A program made the translations under genes and the position numbers. Positions 33,787-42,791 of a stretch of DNA of 64,000 nucleotides are shown here, one piece after another. This stretch comes from JACCWM01 sp040393065. Its GTDB lineage: Bacteria; Myxococcota_A; Bradymonadia; Bradymonadales; Bradymonadaceae. A model generated the notes under the pieces. That model ran no database searches. It was not told where the DNA came from and saw only the letters and a program-made list of their open reading frames with translations. Position 1 is the stretch's first letter. Each line of letters opens with the position of its first letter. The stretch lies in the NCBI GenBank assembly GCA_040393065.1, contig JBEBUW010000010.1, positions 4,390 through 68,389 on the forward strand, given 5' to 3'.

Positions 33787-35538
33787 ATGAAACCTAGTCT
33801 TGTAACTTTGCTGATGTTTTTTTTGACAATCGCGGTAGTTTTTCAAAGTGCTTGCTCGTCAGCTCCTGCCAGGCCAGATGAGGAGGCTTTAACGAGGCAG
33901 AGCGGGGTACCCGCGTATTTTCACAATATACCGGCCGACACTCCTTATCTCGTAACGGGAATGGAGCCGTTTCCCCTCAGCCTTGTGTTGCAAGACAATC
34001 TGGAGAAATACGGGACTTTTTTAGATTCCTTTCTCGATCGCTTCGCTGACGAGCTGCAGAGCGGTATGCAGACAGAGGACCGTGCCAGCCGAGCAGTTCT
34101 CGCTTTGCTGGAGGAATTTCGGGGAAATTTCTCTGTGCAGGGACTGGAGAAACTCGGGTTTTCGATGCAACCCAGGGTGGCTCTGTATGGAATTGGGCCC
34201 TTGCCCGTTTTTCGGATGAGTCTGCATGATCCGGCGGCATTTGATGCCATGCTGACGCGTATTGAAAATAAGGCAGGCATTGCTGTTGAACGGCATACGC
34301 AGCGCGATATTTCCTATCGTCTGTATCGGTTCGGAGAGGCACTTCTTCCGGTTTCTATCCACGGCAATGAACTGATTGTTGGCATAACGCCCGCTCAGAG
34401 CGCGGAGGTCTATTTGCCGTATATGCTCGGCATAAAAAAGCCCGAGCAAAGCCTTGCCACGCACAATCAGATCCAGGAAATCATCCAGACCTATCAGGTA
34501 CATCCAGGCCTGGTCGGGTATATGGATCTGCTCGCGATTTTCGAGATGGCTCTGGAACCAGAAGGGCTTGGTGCGGTTCAGAGAGAAGTATTTCAGACGT
34601 TTCTCAGTGCTGAGGAAGAGCTGTCTCAGATTTCTGAAGTTTGCCGACAGGAAATGCTCTCTATTTTCGCACTGATGCCGCGAATCGTCGCAGGTTATGA
34701 AGAATTTACGCTGTCGAAAATTCAGGCAGTTCTGGCGCTGGAATTTACTTCGTCATTTGCCGAACGTCTCGATCAAACGCGCACGCCGATTCCAGGCGTG
34801 CACTCCCAGGTTCATCAGGATTCCATGGCCTCCCTCGGAATTGGAATCGATCTGGAGAAGCTTGTGGGACTCTTCGGTTGGCTGGCCAGCGAGGTTCAAG
34901 AAAAGTCATTTCAGTGCGAAGCATTTGCCGATCTCAATGAGGCCGCTGCCAAGTTTCAGGTTCTTTCCAGCATGATGCCAGAATTTATCATGGACATTCG
35001 TGGGATTTCGCTTGCAATCCAATCGCTCACGCTCGGCGAAAACATCGAGGTGGAGTCCCTGGATGATTCGCTCTCTTTACATGCAATTGGCATCGTAAAT
35101 TCTAAGAATCCGACGATGTTATTTCAGACGCTGCAGTATTTTGTGCCATTTTTGGCCGAGCTGGAACTCGAAGAGAATCGGATTACGCCAATGGCGAGCG
35201 CAGAATATGCTGAGCTGGGACACTGGTTGTCTCCGCATCTGATTAAAACTGCGACATCGCTCGGGTTCAGCGTTGGGACAGGCATGCAGGACGAAATGGC
35301 CTCGCTGCTGGAGGCGATGCAGCCAACGACTTCACCGCTTCTTCGGGTGTCGTATAATTTCTCGAAAATTTTGCAGTTGCTGGCAGCCAACACCCGGGGG
35401 CAGGCCGAAGCCGATGAAATCTTTGGTGACCTCGAAGCACTTGCCAGCGGTATGAATAACATAGTCTACAATTTGGATGCGAATGAAAAGGCTGTCTTCC
35501 TTCGCGTTTCGATCGATTGGGAAGCATCCAATCCGTAA
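33787..35538 (+). CDS. lipoprotein of unknown function (DUF3352-like?)
   Basis: The 583-aa protein has a lipoprotein signal ending FQSAC (Cys 23). The mature part opens with VPAYFHNIPADTPYLVTGMEPFP, which resembles the start of DUF3352-type proteins; I could not confirm this. The rest alternates helices and strands with no known motif and few cysteines (CRQE, FQCEA). I start at ATG 33787, with AGGA nine bases upstream; the frame opens at 33754 (TTG). The acyltransferase gene follows 47 bases after its stop, and then an epimerase gene. That suggests an envelope or lipid-related operon. Family uncertain. Confidence 0.72.
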   Translation: MKPSLVTLLMFFLTIAVVFQSACSSAPARPDEEALTRQSGVPAYFHNIPADTPYLVTGMEPFPLSLVLQDNLEKYGTFLDSFLDRFADELQSGMQTEDRASRAVLALLEEFRGNFSVQGLEKLGFSMQPRVALYGIGPLPVFRMSLHDPAAFDAMLTRIENKAGIAVERHTQRDISYRLYRFGEALLPVSIHGNELIVGITPAQSAEVYLPYMLGIKKPEQSLATHNQIQEIIQTYQVHPGLVGYMDLLAIFEMALEPEGLGAVQREVFQTFLSAEEELSQISEVCRQEMLSIFALMPRIVAGYEEFTLSKIQAVLALEFTSSFAERLDQTRTPIPGVHSQVHQDSMASLGIGIDLEKLVGLFGWLASEVQEKSFQCEAFADLNEAAAKFQVLSSMMPEFIMDIRGISLAIQSLTLGENIEVESLDDSLSLHAIGIVNSKNPTMLFQTLQYFVPFLAELELEENRITPMASAEYAELGHWLSPHLIKTATSLGFSVGTGMQDEMASLLEAMQPTTSPLLRVSYNFSKILQLLAANTRGQAEADEIFGDLEALASGMNNIVYNLDANEKAVFLRVSIDWEASNP

Positions 35539-35585
35539 TTGTCAGAAATAGTCAGAATTTGTGTTTTTTCGGCCAGGAGCCTTCG

Positions 35586-36419
35586 ATGAAATGGAAATTC
35601 CCGATGGATGAGGAAGTTTTCGATCGTGTTCAGCGACTGGAAATCCCATTCAATGCCTATGGTCTGGATTCGTTTGGAACTTCCACGGAATATCTGGGGC
35701 ATTTTTTCAGTGCGCTGGCCTGGTTTTATCGACATTATTTTGATGTCAGCACATTTGGCATTGAAAACGTTCCCGCCCGGGGGCGAGCCATGGTCGTTGG
35801 CAACCACTCCGGCGGATTGCCTGTCGATGGCGCCATGGTACTCGCCTCGCTGCTATTAGAAATGGATCCGCCACGGCTGGGGCAGGGCATGGTCGAGAAG
35901 TTTGCCAATCGCTGGCCGTTTGTGTCGCAGATTTTTGCGCGTGTTGGACAACTGACCGGTTTGCCGGAACATGCCGAACATCTCTTGCAGGCAGATCGAC
36001 TCTTGATGGTGTTTCCAGAAGGCGCGCGAGGAACCGGGAAATTATACCGGGATAAATACAAGCTGGTGCGTTTTGGTACAGGCTTTGTGCGCCTGGCGCT
36101 GCAAACCAATACTCCAATCGTGCCGTTTGCATTTATCGGCGGAGAAGAAGCGATTCCGACGATATTTCATCTGGAATCAGCAGCGCGTTTGATTGGCGTA
36201 CCGTATATTCCTGTCGCGCCTTATCTCTTGCCGATTCCAAGGCCGGTCCGCTGCCAGATATTTTATGGAGAGCCTTTGCTTTTTGAAGGTAATGGCAATG
36301 AATCGGATGACATCATTGAAGGGTATGTGGCGGAAGTTCAGGAAAGTATCCGCGGACTGATTGAGCAGGGTCGGGCCTGGCGTCGCAGCGAGTTTTCACG
36401 TGGACGCATTCATGCTTGA
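35586..36419 (+). CDS. acyltransferase of the PlsC/LPLAT superfamily
   Basis: The 277-aa protein has the acyltransferase active-site block VVGNHSGGLPVDGAMV at about 67-82 (catalytic His with Asp six residues away, as in MGAT-like LPLATs). VFPEGARGTGKLYRDKYKL (about 141-159) is the acceptor-binding EG-R motif. A further conserved block is TPIVPFAFIGGEEAIP. It should transfer an acyl chain from acyl-CoA or acyl-ACP to a glycerol or lysophospholipid acceptor at the inner membrane. ATG 35586 is preceded by AGGAG (35575-35579) six bases away; the longer frame from 35517 overlaps the upstream gene. The lipoprotein gene precedes and the epimerase gene follows. Confidence 0.9.
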   Translation: MKWKFPMDEEVFDRVQRLEIPFNAYGLDSFGTSTEYLGHFFSALAWFYRHYFDVSTFGIENVPARGRAMVVGNHSGGLPVDGAMVLASLLLEMDPPRLGQGMVEKFANRWPFVSQIFARVGQLTGLPEHAEHLLQADRLLMVFPEGARGTGKLYRDKYKLVRFGTGFVRLALQTNTPIVPFAFIGGEEAIPTIFHLESAARLIGVPYIPVAPYLLPIPRPVRCQIFYGEPLLFEGNGNESDDIIEGYVAEVQESIRGLIEQGRAWRRSEFSRGRIHA

Positions 36420-36437
36420 ATCGGAAGGGAGCCATCC

Positions 36438-37364
36438 ATGCTGGTTTTAATTACCGGGATTTCAAGTCAAATCGGTCGCCTGGTGGCCGCTCAGCTGGTT
36501 GCGCAGGGGCATCAGATACTGGGCGTTGATCGACGTCCGTGGCCATCGGCGCCAGCCGGCGTAGAAATGTTTGAGGTGGATATCCGCAAGCGCCGCGCCG
36601 AAGATATTTTCCGAACGCGGCAGCCCGATGCAGTCATCCACCTGGCAACTGTAACGCATCTTGCGGTCAATCCTCAGGAGCGTTACCGCATCAACCTGGG
36701 CGGAACACGCGCGATCTTTGATCATTGCCATACCTATGGTGTTCGGCAGGCGATTTTTGTCGGCCGCCATACGTTTTATGGCGCTGACGCAGATTTGCCG
36801 CTGTTTTGCTCGGAATCTGAGCCGCCGATTGCAATGGCGACTTTTCAAGAGCTGGCTGACATGGTCGCGGCTGATCTTTTTGCCGGATCTGCGTTGTGGC
36901 GTTACCCGGAAATCGATACGGCCGTACTTCGCTTTTGCTATGCGCTTGGCCCTTCACAAACGGGCACGCTGGCCAGCTATCTGCGCGGACCGCGTGTGCC
37001 TACAGCTATGGGTTTTGATCCGCTGTATCAGTTTATGCACGAAGAAGATGTCAGCCGAGCCATTTGCCTTGCGCTCGATGAGAAGTTGCGCGGCGTGTTC
37101 AATGTCGCCGGCCCTCAGCCCATTCCACTTTCCTTGCTGATCCGCGCGACTGGTCGCCAGCGCCTGGCCATTCCCGAACCTCTGCTGGGACCCATGCTCG
37201 GCAGGTTTGGCCTGCCTTATCTGCCGCCCGGCGCAATCAATCACGTCAAGTACTCGGTCGTCGTTGATGATAGCGCGTTTCGGCAGCGGACGGGTTTTAC
37301 GCATGAATTTGATGAAATAGAAACGATGAATGCGTTTCGCCAGGCGGACAGGGCAGGGGATTGA
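36438..37364 (+). CDS. NAD(P)-dependent epimerase/dehydratase (extended SDR)
   Basis: A 308-aa extended SDR. It begins LVLITGISSQIGRLVAAQL (Rossmann motif TGISSQIG, residues 6-13). VDIRK near 51 and the DAVIHLATVTH strand near 66-76 are typical. The usual catalytic YxxxK is not evident at the expected place. The segment around 112-125 reads RHTFYGADADLPLFC, so Tyr may be present but the Lys is not obvious. This resembles atypical SDRs that act on sugars or lipids, or bind cofactor without catalysis. The gene starts 18 bases after the acyltransferase stop with GGAAGGGAG upstream, and is presumably cotranscribed with it. Confidence 0.85.
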   Translation: MLVLITGISSQIGRLVAAQLVAQGHQILGVDRRPWPSAPAGVEMFEVDIRKRRAEDIFRTRQPDAVIHLATVTHLAVNPQERYRINLGGTRAIFDHCHTYGVRQAIFVGRHTFYGADADLPLFCSESEPPIAMATFQELADMVAADLFAGSALWRYPEIDTAVLRFCYALGPSQTGTLASYLRGPRVPTAMGFDPLYQFMHEEDVSRAICLALDEKLRGVFNVAGPQPIPLSLLIRATGRQRLAIPEPLLGPMLGRFGLPYLPPGAINHVKYSVVVDDSAFRQRTGFTHEFDEIETMNAFRQADRAGD

Positions 37365-37395
37365 TTTTGTTTGCAAAAAAAAGAAACTTGCTCAG

Positions 37396-39078
37396 TTATT
37401 TCTCATTTTCATCGCGGGAGTTTTCAAAACTCACATCAATAAAGGGAGCGTCGTTTCGCCAGCGGCGCAACACTCCACTTGCCAGTTGGCGAACGTCCTC
37501 TTGAGAATCCCGGGCTAATTCTTCAAGAATCCTGGTGGCTTCTTCCGAACGCGCGCGCTCCAGCAGTACAATTACGTCATCCGTAAGTGAAACTTCTGGA
37601 TCCCGTCGCCACCTTTGAAGAAAAGGCACAATCGGCTCGCACCCTTCTGGAACGACACGCTTTAGAATCTTCCGGGCTCGCCGTCGTGAGCGCGATGACT
37701 CCAGGCGTGCATGGACTTCGAACAAGAGAAGTAAATCGGCCAGAGGCCAGGTATCGGCTGGCAGGCTGGATGCTGCCGTCGCACGTTCCAGAACTTCAAG
37801 GGCAGTGATGTCAATCGGCGGCAAGCTGATAGAGAGGGCGTTGCTGCGCAAAGATGCAAATGCCTGGATTTTTGCACGTTCCCGCACCGATTCACCGATA
37901 TCTTCGACCAGCAGGATATTGGCAATTGTACGAAGCAAAAATGCTTCAAGACGAATCTGGCTGTCGTTTGCGTCCCAAACATGAGGGCTTTTTCTGGTAC
38001 GCTCAATAGCGAGTCGGCGTTCGCGGCAGTCTGAAAGGGCAGTCTCGATCGGTGAAAACAGATTGGCCAGAGCCGAGGAGGGCGCTTTCGCGAGATTTTC
38101 TGCTACGGTCAACGCTGTCAGAGTGTCTGAAGTTTGCAGAGCATTGAGCGAATGTAAAAGTAGAGACTGCACACCGGAACTAGCAGCAGCTTCAAGCGCG
38201 GCCAGGCGAACAAGCCTGTCATCATGGTACAGACCACGCTCAATCAATGTTCGTTCGTCAGACGTGGCATCACCCTGCAAATACTTCGCGATAATTCGCA
38301 AGCCAATCGCCAGTTGAGCACTGGAAGGTTCCGAAAGTCCAAGCAAAGTCCGGGTCGCAACCTGGCGAGCTCGCGGATCCTCAAGTTGTTGCAATGTACG
38401 TAAGCCAACAGCTCCCTGAATCGCCTCCTCGCGAATCAGCCTGACAGCCAGCGAAAATGCATCCGGGCGCGCGAGTAATTCCTGAATATTGAACTCACGC
38501 TGATTGCCAGAGGATTGTAAAATATTCTGAATAACGTCACTGGCCGAGGTCTGAAGATCAGAATCGTCGCTTCGGTCGAGCTTTTCGAGAGAACGAACCG
38601 CCAGGCTTGCACGTTTTTTCACAATGTCTTCAGCATCGGTAAGGGCGTCCTGCGCATACGGTAAACCGCGGCGATCCCGCAGCGCGACCAGTAAGTCCAA
38701 CGCATAGGCACGTACAAATGCATCCGCATCGCGGGTCATATCGATCGCAAAACTAAAAATCCGATCGTCGGGCCCATCGGCCAAAGCGATAATGGATTTC
38801 ATGGCCAGTGCACGGCCATCCGCCTCTTCGATCTTCTGGCTGTTGTCGAAGACGTATCGCATCAACGGAAGCAGGGCGCGCGCATCGCCGAGTTCTCCCA
38901 GCACCTGCACCAGACCTCGGCGAATTCGCACATTTACCAGATTTAGATTGGCCGTTAATGCTGGCACCGCACGGCTGCCGAGTGCAACCAGTTCATCCAT
39001 AATGCTTCGCTGAATGATGGCATCGGGATGATCGAGACGATCGACGAGTTGGGCGATTTCACTTAAATTTTGCGTCAA
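37396..39078 (-). CDS. HEAT-repeat protein, cytosolic
   Basis: The 560-aa product is built almost entirely of HEAT-like helical repeats. The first third shows clear ones (SIMDELVALGSRAVPALTAN, RRGLVQVLGELGDARALLPL, AYALDLLVALRDRRGLPYAQDAL); the C-terminal third has more divergent ones. There is no signal peptide or transmembrane segment. HEAT arrays are protein-binding scaffolds. I choose TTG 39078 because GGAGG lies five bases upstream; the frame continues to a GTG at 39096. It is divergent from the YbgF-like gene and convergent with the epimerase gene. Function cannot be named. Confidence 0.82.
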   Translation of the reverse strand: MTQNLSEIAQLVDRLDHPDAIIQRSIMDELVALGSRAVPALTANLNLVNVRIRRGLVQVLGELGDARALLPLMRYVFDNSQKIEEADGRALAMKSIIALADGPDDRIFSFAIDMTRDADAFVRAYALDLLVALRDRRGLPYAQDALTDAEDIVKKRASLAVRSLEKLDRSDDSDLQTSASDVIQNILQSSGNQREFNIQELLARPDAFSLAVRLIREEAIQGAVGLRTLQQLEDPRARQVATRTLLGLSEPSSAQLAIGLRIIAKYLQGDATSDERTLIERGLYHDDRLVRLAALEAAASSGVQSLLLHSLNALQTSDTLTALTVAENLAKAPSSALANLFSPIETALSDCRERRLAIERTRKSPHVWDANDSQIRLEAFLLRTIANILLVEDIGESVRERAKIQAFASLRSNALSISLPPIDITALEVLERATAASSLPADTWPLADLLLLFEVHARLESSRSRRRARKILKRVVPEGCEPIVPFLQRWRRDPEVSLTDDVIVLLERARSEEATRILEELARDSQEDVRQLASGVLRRWRNDAPFIDVSFENSRDENEK

Positions 39079-39145
39079 AATTACCTCCACAACCACTGCA
39101 AAACAGTCATAAAACTCAGGTAGAAATGTCGTCCATGGTAGTTTC

Positions 39146-39173
39146 TTGACAGGTTAACACCGCATGTTAGCAT
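39146..39173 (+). promoter_or_regulatory. promoter for the YbgF-like lipoprotein gene
   Basis: TTGACA (39146-39151) and TAGCAT (39168-39173) are 16 bases apart, about 80 bases before the TTG start at 39254. It lies within the divergent spacer shared with the HEAT gene. Confidence 0.45.
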
Positions 39174-39253
39174 CCGAAATGTCTTATATGTCAGCACATA
39201 TAGATTGTATACAACCCCTCACAGAACACACGGCCAATGTCCAGGAGGCCTGT

Positions 39254-40378
39254 TTGAATTCCAGTGCGAAAGTCTACAAAACTCGACGTTATCATCATGG
39301 ATTCGTCTACCTCTTTTTCGCAATCCCGACGATGATTTCCACCGGATGCAGTCATCAGAGCGCGGCCGTCGATCAACAGGCGCTTCAAGTCAGTGCAACA
39401 CAAGAACGGCTTGAAGAAGTAGAGCGCACAAACGGCCGTCTTGCGGTACGCATTGAGGAGCTTGAGCGCCAGCTTTTGCTTGTCCAGGATCGCGTCGATG
39501 CAACGCGCCTGGCGATTCAGCGCCGAGATAATCGTTTACAATCGGAAGGGGATTCCATTGCGCACAGGCCACAACCCGTGCCCGAATCCTATTACGGACA
39601 TGCGGAGGCATATTCTGCCAACCCAATCCAGCAAGAACAACGCGCACGCCGTCCGGTTGCGCGCATTTCTCTTTCCGATGAACAATCCGGCATGCTGGAT
39701 GCTCCGGGCCATCTCAATGCACCCGCCGCAGCGAATGTCATTGTTGAAGAACAGCTCGAGGACGACGGCGAAGAACTTGTCATTACGGATGCTGATTTCC
39801 GTGCTTTTGCCGGCGTTGAATATCGACCTTCCACGACAGGTTCGCCTTCGGCGCCATCTTCGGGTTCCGTGGCATCCAGCTCCGGAAAAGTTGCACAACC
39901 TCCCGTCACCAGCGAGCGTCTTGCAACCAGCCAGGAGTTGAGCCGGCAGGCTGATTCAGCTCCGAAATCCGCGCCTCCGAAAAGTCAGGGACAAGGAGAT
40001 TTGCTGGATCTCTACCAGGATTCGCTTGCGAAATATCGTGCCGGAAACTACGCAGAAGCGATGGCCGGTTTTCAGTCTTTTCTGGATGCCGGGCCACGAA
40101 CCGATTATATCGACAATGCGCTGTACTGGATTGGAGAATGCCATTATGGCCTGAGCGATTACAGCCGCGCAGTAAGCTATTTCCAACGCATCTTGGATGA
40201 GATTCCCAATGGAAGTAAGGCTGCCGACGCAATGCTCAAAATGTCTCTGGCTTATGACAGAATGGGGCAGGGCGAGAACGCCGTGGAGTTGTTGACCAGA
40301 CTCACAAAACAGCACCCCACGACCAATTCAGGCAAACTTGCAGCAAAACGCCTCGAAGAACATCCGAATAAACCATAA
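39254..40378 (+). CDS. YbgF/CpoB-like lipoprotein with coiled coil and TPR repeats
   Basis: The 374-aa protein has a lipoprotein signal with basic N-terminus and lipobox ISTGC (Cys 32). Residues about 45-95 are a coiled coil (LEEVERTNGRLAVRIEELER). A low-complexity Ser/Pro/Ala middle follows, and the last 110 residues are TPR repeats of the YbgF type (LDLYQDSLAKYRAGNYAEA, YWIGECHYGLSDYSRAVSYF, KMSLAYDRMGQGENAVELL). In E. coli, CpoB coordinates outer membrane constriction with PBP1b via Tol-Pal; no tol genes are adjacent here. The start is TTG 39254 after AGGAGG (39243-39248); the frame from 39164 begins before the predicted transcript. The LysM gene follows by 62 bases. Confidence 0.84.
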   Translation: MNSSAKVYKTRRYHHGFVYLFFAIPTMISTGCSHQSAAVDQQALQVSATQERLEEVERTNGRLAVRIEELERQLLLVQDRVDATRLAIQRRDNRLQSEGDSIAHRPQPVPESYYGHAEAYSANPIQQEQRARRPVARISLSDEQSGMLDAPGHLNAPAAANVIVEEQLEDDGEELVITDADFRAFAGVEYRPSTTGSPSAPSSGSVASSSGKVAQPPVTSERLATSQELSRQADSAPKSAPPKSQGQGDLLDLYQDSLAKYRAGNYAEAMAGFQSFLDAGPRTDYIDNALYWIGECHYGLSDYSRAVSYFQRILDEIPNGSKAADAMLKMSLAYDRMGQGENAVELLTRLTKQHPTTNSGKLAAKRLEEHPNKP

Positions 40379-40440
40379 TTCTCTACTAAATTTTATCGAT
40401 AACGACGCATCGCTTTTGCCAGATGACCTGGGAGTCTCCA

Positions 40441-41586
40441 ATGTGTGAAACACACTTCAATCACGAACCAAGCTCTCCTCGCCAGACGAAAAACTCGGGC
40501 GTGGCAAACCGACTATTGAAGTTTCTGGCAGGCGGGTGCGCCGCCGCTGCTATGACTGCTGCAGGCGCCGGACAAGCCGATGCTCAACTCATTCATGCGC
40601 AGCCAACTTCGACGGATTATCATGTCGTAAAAGATGGCGATACGATGTGGGATATTTCCGGAACGTATTATGGCGATACATTTGAATGGCCAAGACTCTG
40701 GAGCTACAACCCGCATATCACCAATCCTCACTGGGTTTATCCGGGCGACATCCTCTATCTAAAGCAAATTGATGTGCCCCAGGCAGGTTCCGGGCCGGCT
40801 GCCGCAGGACAAACCGCCGGAGAAAAACCGCATCAACCAGTTGCTTTTGGTACGCATTTGCCCCTGGGTGGCTTCATAACAACCGAAGATCTGCCTTATT
40901 CCGGCCGTATTATCGGTTCGCCGAAAGAAGCCAATTTGCTTGCTGAGCACGATGTTGTCTGGGTTGGTTTCGGCGAAAAAGGCTATACCGAAGCCGAGAA
41001 AGAAAAAACCAGCGAAAAAAACCGCACCGCGATAAATCATGACGACGAAATCAAAAATGGCGATATTTTCGCCATCGTTCGTCCTGATGGAACCATAGAA
41101 AATGGTGAGGGAGAGACAATCGGCCAAAAATACATTGTGCTGGGTAGTCTGGAAATTACGAATGTAAGCGAAAAGCAGGCACATACAGCGATTATTTCGC
41201 AGTCATGGCAGGAGATTCAGCGCGGAGATTTCCTTGTGCCTTATGAACGCCAGCTCAAAGTCGTGCAGCCTGTAAAAGGCGCCGATGATGTTGTCGCCAG
41301 AATTGTTGATTCGGTTCAGCCGGCATTCAGTTTTGGCGAACATCAGTATGTTTTTATCAATAAGGGCGCAGAGAATAACGTCCGTGTTGGCAATCGGTTC
41401 TTTATCTATCAGCGCTTTGAAGGGTTGGATCGACCCGGAGCAGAAGCTGATGATGCGATTCCCTGGCAGCGTGTAGGGCAGGTGCTGGTTCTGGATGTTC
41501 GCGAGCAATACGCAACGGCCGTAATTACCGATTCCTCCCGTGAAATCCGTATCGGTGATAGACTCGAGATGTATAAAGGGTATTGA
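40441..41586 (+). CDS. LysM-domain exported protein
   Basis: The 381-aa protein has a signal-like hydrophobic segment (25-47) ending QADAQ and one LysM domain (about 60-108: YHVVKDGDTMWDISGTYYGD and WVYPGDILYL). The rest (about 115-381) alternates beta strands and charged loops (GRIIGSPKEANLLAEHDVVW, YVFINKGAENNVRVGNRFFI). LysM binds peptidoglycan, so the protein is probably periplasmic or outer membrane associated. The start is ATG 40441 with GGAG at 40430-40434; the frame opens at 40423. It sits downstream of the YbgF-like lipoprotein gene, and cotranscription is likely. A terminator follows. Confidence 0.86.
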   Translation: MCETHFNHEPSSPRQTKNSGVANRLLKFLAGGCAAAAMTAAGAGQADAQLIHAQPTSTDYHVVKDGDTMWDISGTYYGDTFEWPRLWSYNPHITNPHWVYPGDILYLKQIDVPQAGSGPAAAGQTAGEKPHQPVAFGTHLPLGGFITTEDLPYSGRIIGSPKEANLLAEHDVVWVGFGEKGYTEAEKEKTSEKNRTAINHDDEIKNGDIFAIVRPDGTIENGEGETIGQKYIVLGSLEITNVSEKQAHTAIISQSWQEIQRGDFLVPYERQLKVVQPVKGADDVVARIVDSVQPAFSFGEHQYVFINKGAENNVRVGNRFFIYQRFEGLDRPGAEADDAIPWQRVGQVLVLDVREQYATAVITDSSREIRIGDRLEMYKGY

Positions 41587-41615
41587 GATTCATCGAATCA
41601 CTACATAAAAAATAG

Positions 41616-41656
41616 AAAAGAAGAGTCCCGGGCTGAATTTGGGGCTCTTCTTTTTT
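41616..41656 (+). terminator. intrinsic terminator after the LysM gene
   Basis: AAGAAGAGTCCC (41618-41629) pairs with GGGGCTCTTCTT (41641-41652), one G-U pair included, followed by T residues to 41656. Confidence 0.8.
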
Positions 41657-41710
41657 GTCACACTCATGAGTTAACATAATACCTATTATCGGACGTTTGA
41701 TATGGGAGAA

Positions 41711-41738
41711 AAAGGGCATCCACTGAGGCATGCCCTTT
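41711..41738 (-). terminator. intrinsic terminator of the J-domain gene
   Basis: AAAGGGCA (41711-41718) and TGCCCTTT (41731-41738) pair, and on the minus strand TTTTTCT follows. It lies beyond the stop of the 42532-41759 gene. Confidence 0.75.
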
Positions 41739-41758
41739 GACTACATTTACTTATGAAA

Positions 41759-42532
41759 TTACTTAGAACCTTTCAACTTATCCAAAAACCCGCTGAAAAA
41801 GCCTTTTTTAGCACGACTCTTTCTCATTTCTAAAATCCTGAGTTGACGCTGCGCGCTGTGGTTTTTGGGATTGATAAGCAGTGCATCCCGAAACAGACTC
41901 TCGGCTTCGGCCTCTCGACCGAGCCCGAGCGCCACGGTGGCCAAAAAAGCGCGGATCCAGTCTTTATCCGGAAGTTTTGCATTCAAATCACTGAGCTCAT
42001 CATAAATTTTCTGCGCTCGGCTGCGCTCAAGTGGTTTGCCTTCATCATTTTTCGAAATCAGCAAATACTCGGTATATAAATAATGAGCTCGGTATTCATT
42101 ATCATTGGGGTTCAAATTAAAAGCGGATTCAAACTGCACATGTGCGCCGCGAAATGAGCCCTGCTCAAGCATGGATTGACCACGGCGAAATGCGGATTCA
42201 GCGTTAATAATTGCGCTGATATCGGTATTATCCCCATTGAGTTCCGCATTGTAATCGGCGCGTCGTTTAGAATCCGATAAAATCTGATTGGCCGTATTGA
42301 GCGCCTGAAAGATCTCCTGAATCTTTTCGCGATCTGCACCAATATCCAGGCTGTGATAACGATCCACATGCCATTTTTTGGCCAGAGTCCTGAAATTGAT
42401 CGCGACCTGCTGCTTGATCGAGGTGTCATCAAGATGCGGAGAGACATCCAAAAGCTCATAATAAGTGCTGGTCTTGAGCTGGTTGTGCATCTTCTGGATT
42501 TCGCGGCGCAGCTCTTCGATATCCTGGGCCAT
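41759..42532 (-). CDS. DnaJ-like protein with degenerate J domain and TPR region
   Basis: The 257-aa protein has a J-domain-like N-terminus (about 22-97: TYYELLDVSPHLDD, FRTLAKKWHVDRYH, ILSDSKRRADYN). The invariant HPD tripeptide reads HVD (55-57), with Pro replaced by Val, so stimulation of DnaK is doubtful. About residues 113-240 look like TPR helices (ESAFRRGQSMLEQGSFRGA, AFLATVALGLGREAEAESLF). A basic tail (FLDKLKGSK) closes it. Some deltaproteobacterial J-like proteins are fused to TPRs. No signal peptide is visible. A terminator follows on the minus strand; the tRNA gene lies just upstream, also on the minus strand. Confidence 0.82.
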   Translation of the reverse strand: MAQDIEELRREIQKMHNQLKTSTYYELLDVSPHLDDTSIKQQVAINFRTLAKKWHVDRYHSLDIGADREKIQEIFQALNTANQILSDSKRRADYNAELNGDNTDISAIINAESAFRRGQSMLEQGSFRGAHVQFESAFNLNPNDNEYRAHYLYTEYLLISKNDEGKPLERSRAQKIYDELSDLNAKLPDKDWIRAFLATVALGLGREAEAESLFRDALLINPKNHSAQRQLRILEMRKSRAKKGFFSGFLDKLKGSK

Positions 42533-42678
42533 GAAGGCTCTCCTTTTATTATCAATAAAGTCTCAAAGTTTTTCGCGGAACACGAAATACCGAGAAGTTA
42601 CGCATCACCAGCTGCGCAATCAAACACGCAGATGGATAAATTACCAGCGTATTGGCTGTGCCTCCTAAAACCAAGGAC

Positions 42679-42713
42679 AAAAAGCCTCAGACCAAACTGG
42701 TCTGAGGCTTTTT
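42679..42713 (-). terminator. intrinsic terminator directly after tRNA-Met
   Basis: A perfect 16-bp inverted repeat (42679-42694 with 42698-42713) with a 3-base loop and T-runs, 4 bases beyond the tRNA 3' end. It ends the tRNA transcript. Confidence 0.92.
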
Positions 42714-42717
42714 GAAT

Positions 42718-42791
42718 GGCTACGCAGGGATTTGAACCCCGGACCTAGCGAATATGAACCGCGCGCTCTAACCAAACTGAGCTACGTAGCC
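42718..42791 (-). tRNA. tRNA-Met (anticodon CAT)
   Basis: The 74-nt gene folds as a canonical cloverleaf on the minus strand: acceptor GGCTACG/CGTAGCC, D-stem GCTC/GAGC, T-stem CGGGG/CCCTG with loop TTCAAAT, and anticodon CAT in loop TTCATAT. The G1-C72 acceptor pair makes it elongator Met rather than initiator. A tRNA-Ile2 with modified C34 also has CAT, but the acceptor matches the Met type. The outer anticodon-stem pair is C27-U43, a mismatch. The 3' CCA is not encoded. It is isolated and followed by a terminator 4 bases away. Confidence 0.95.
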
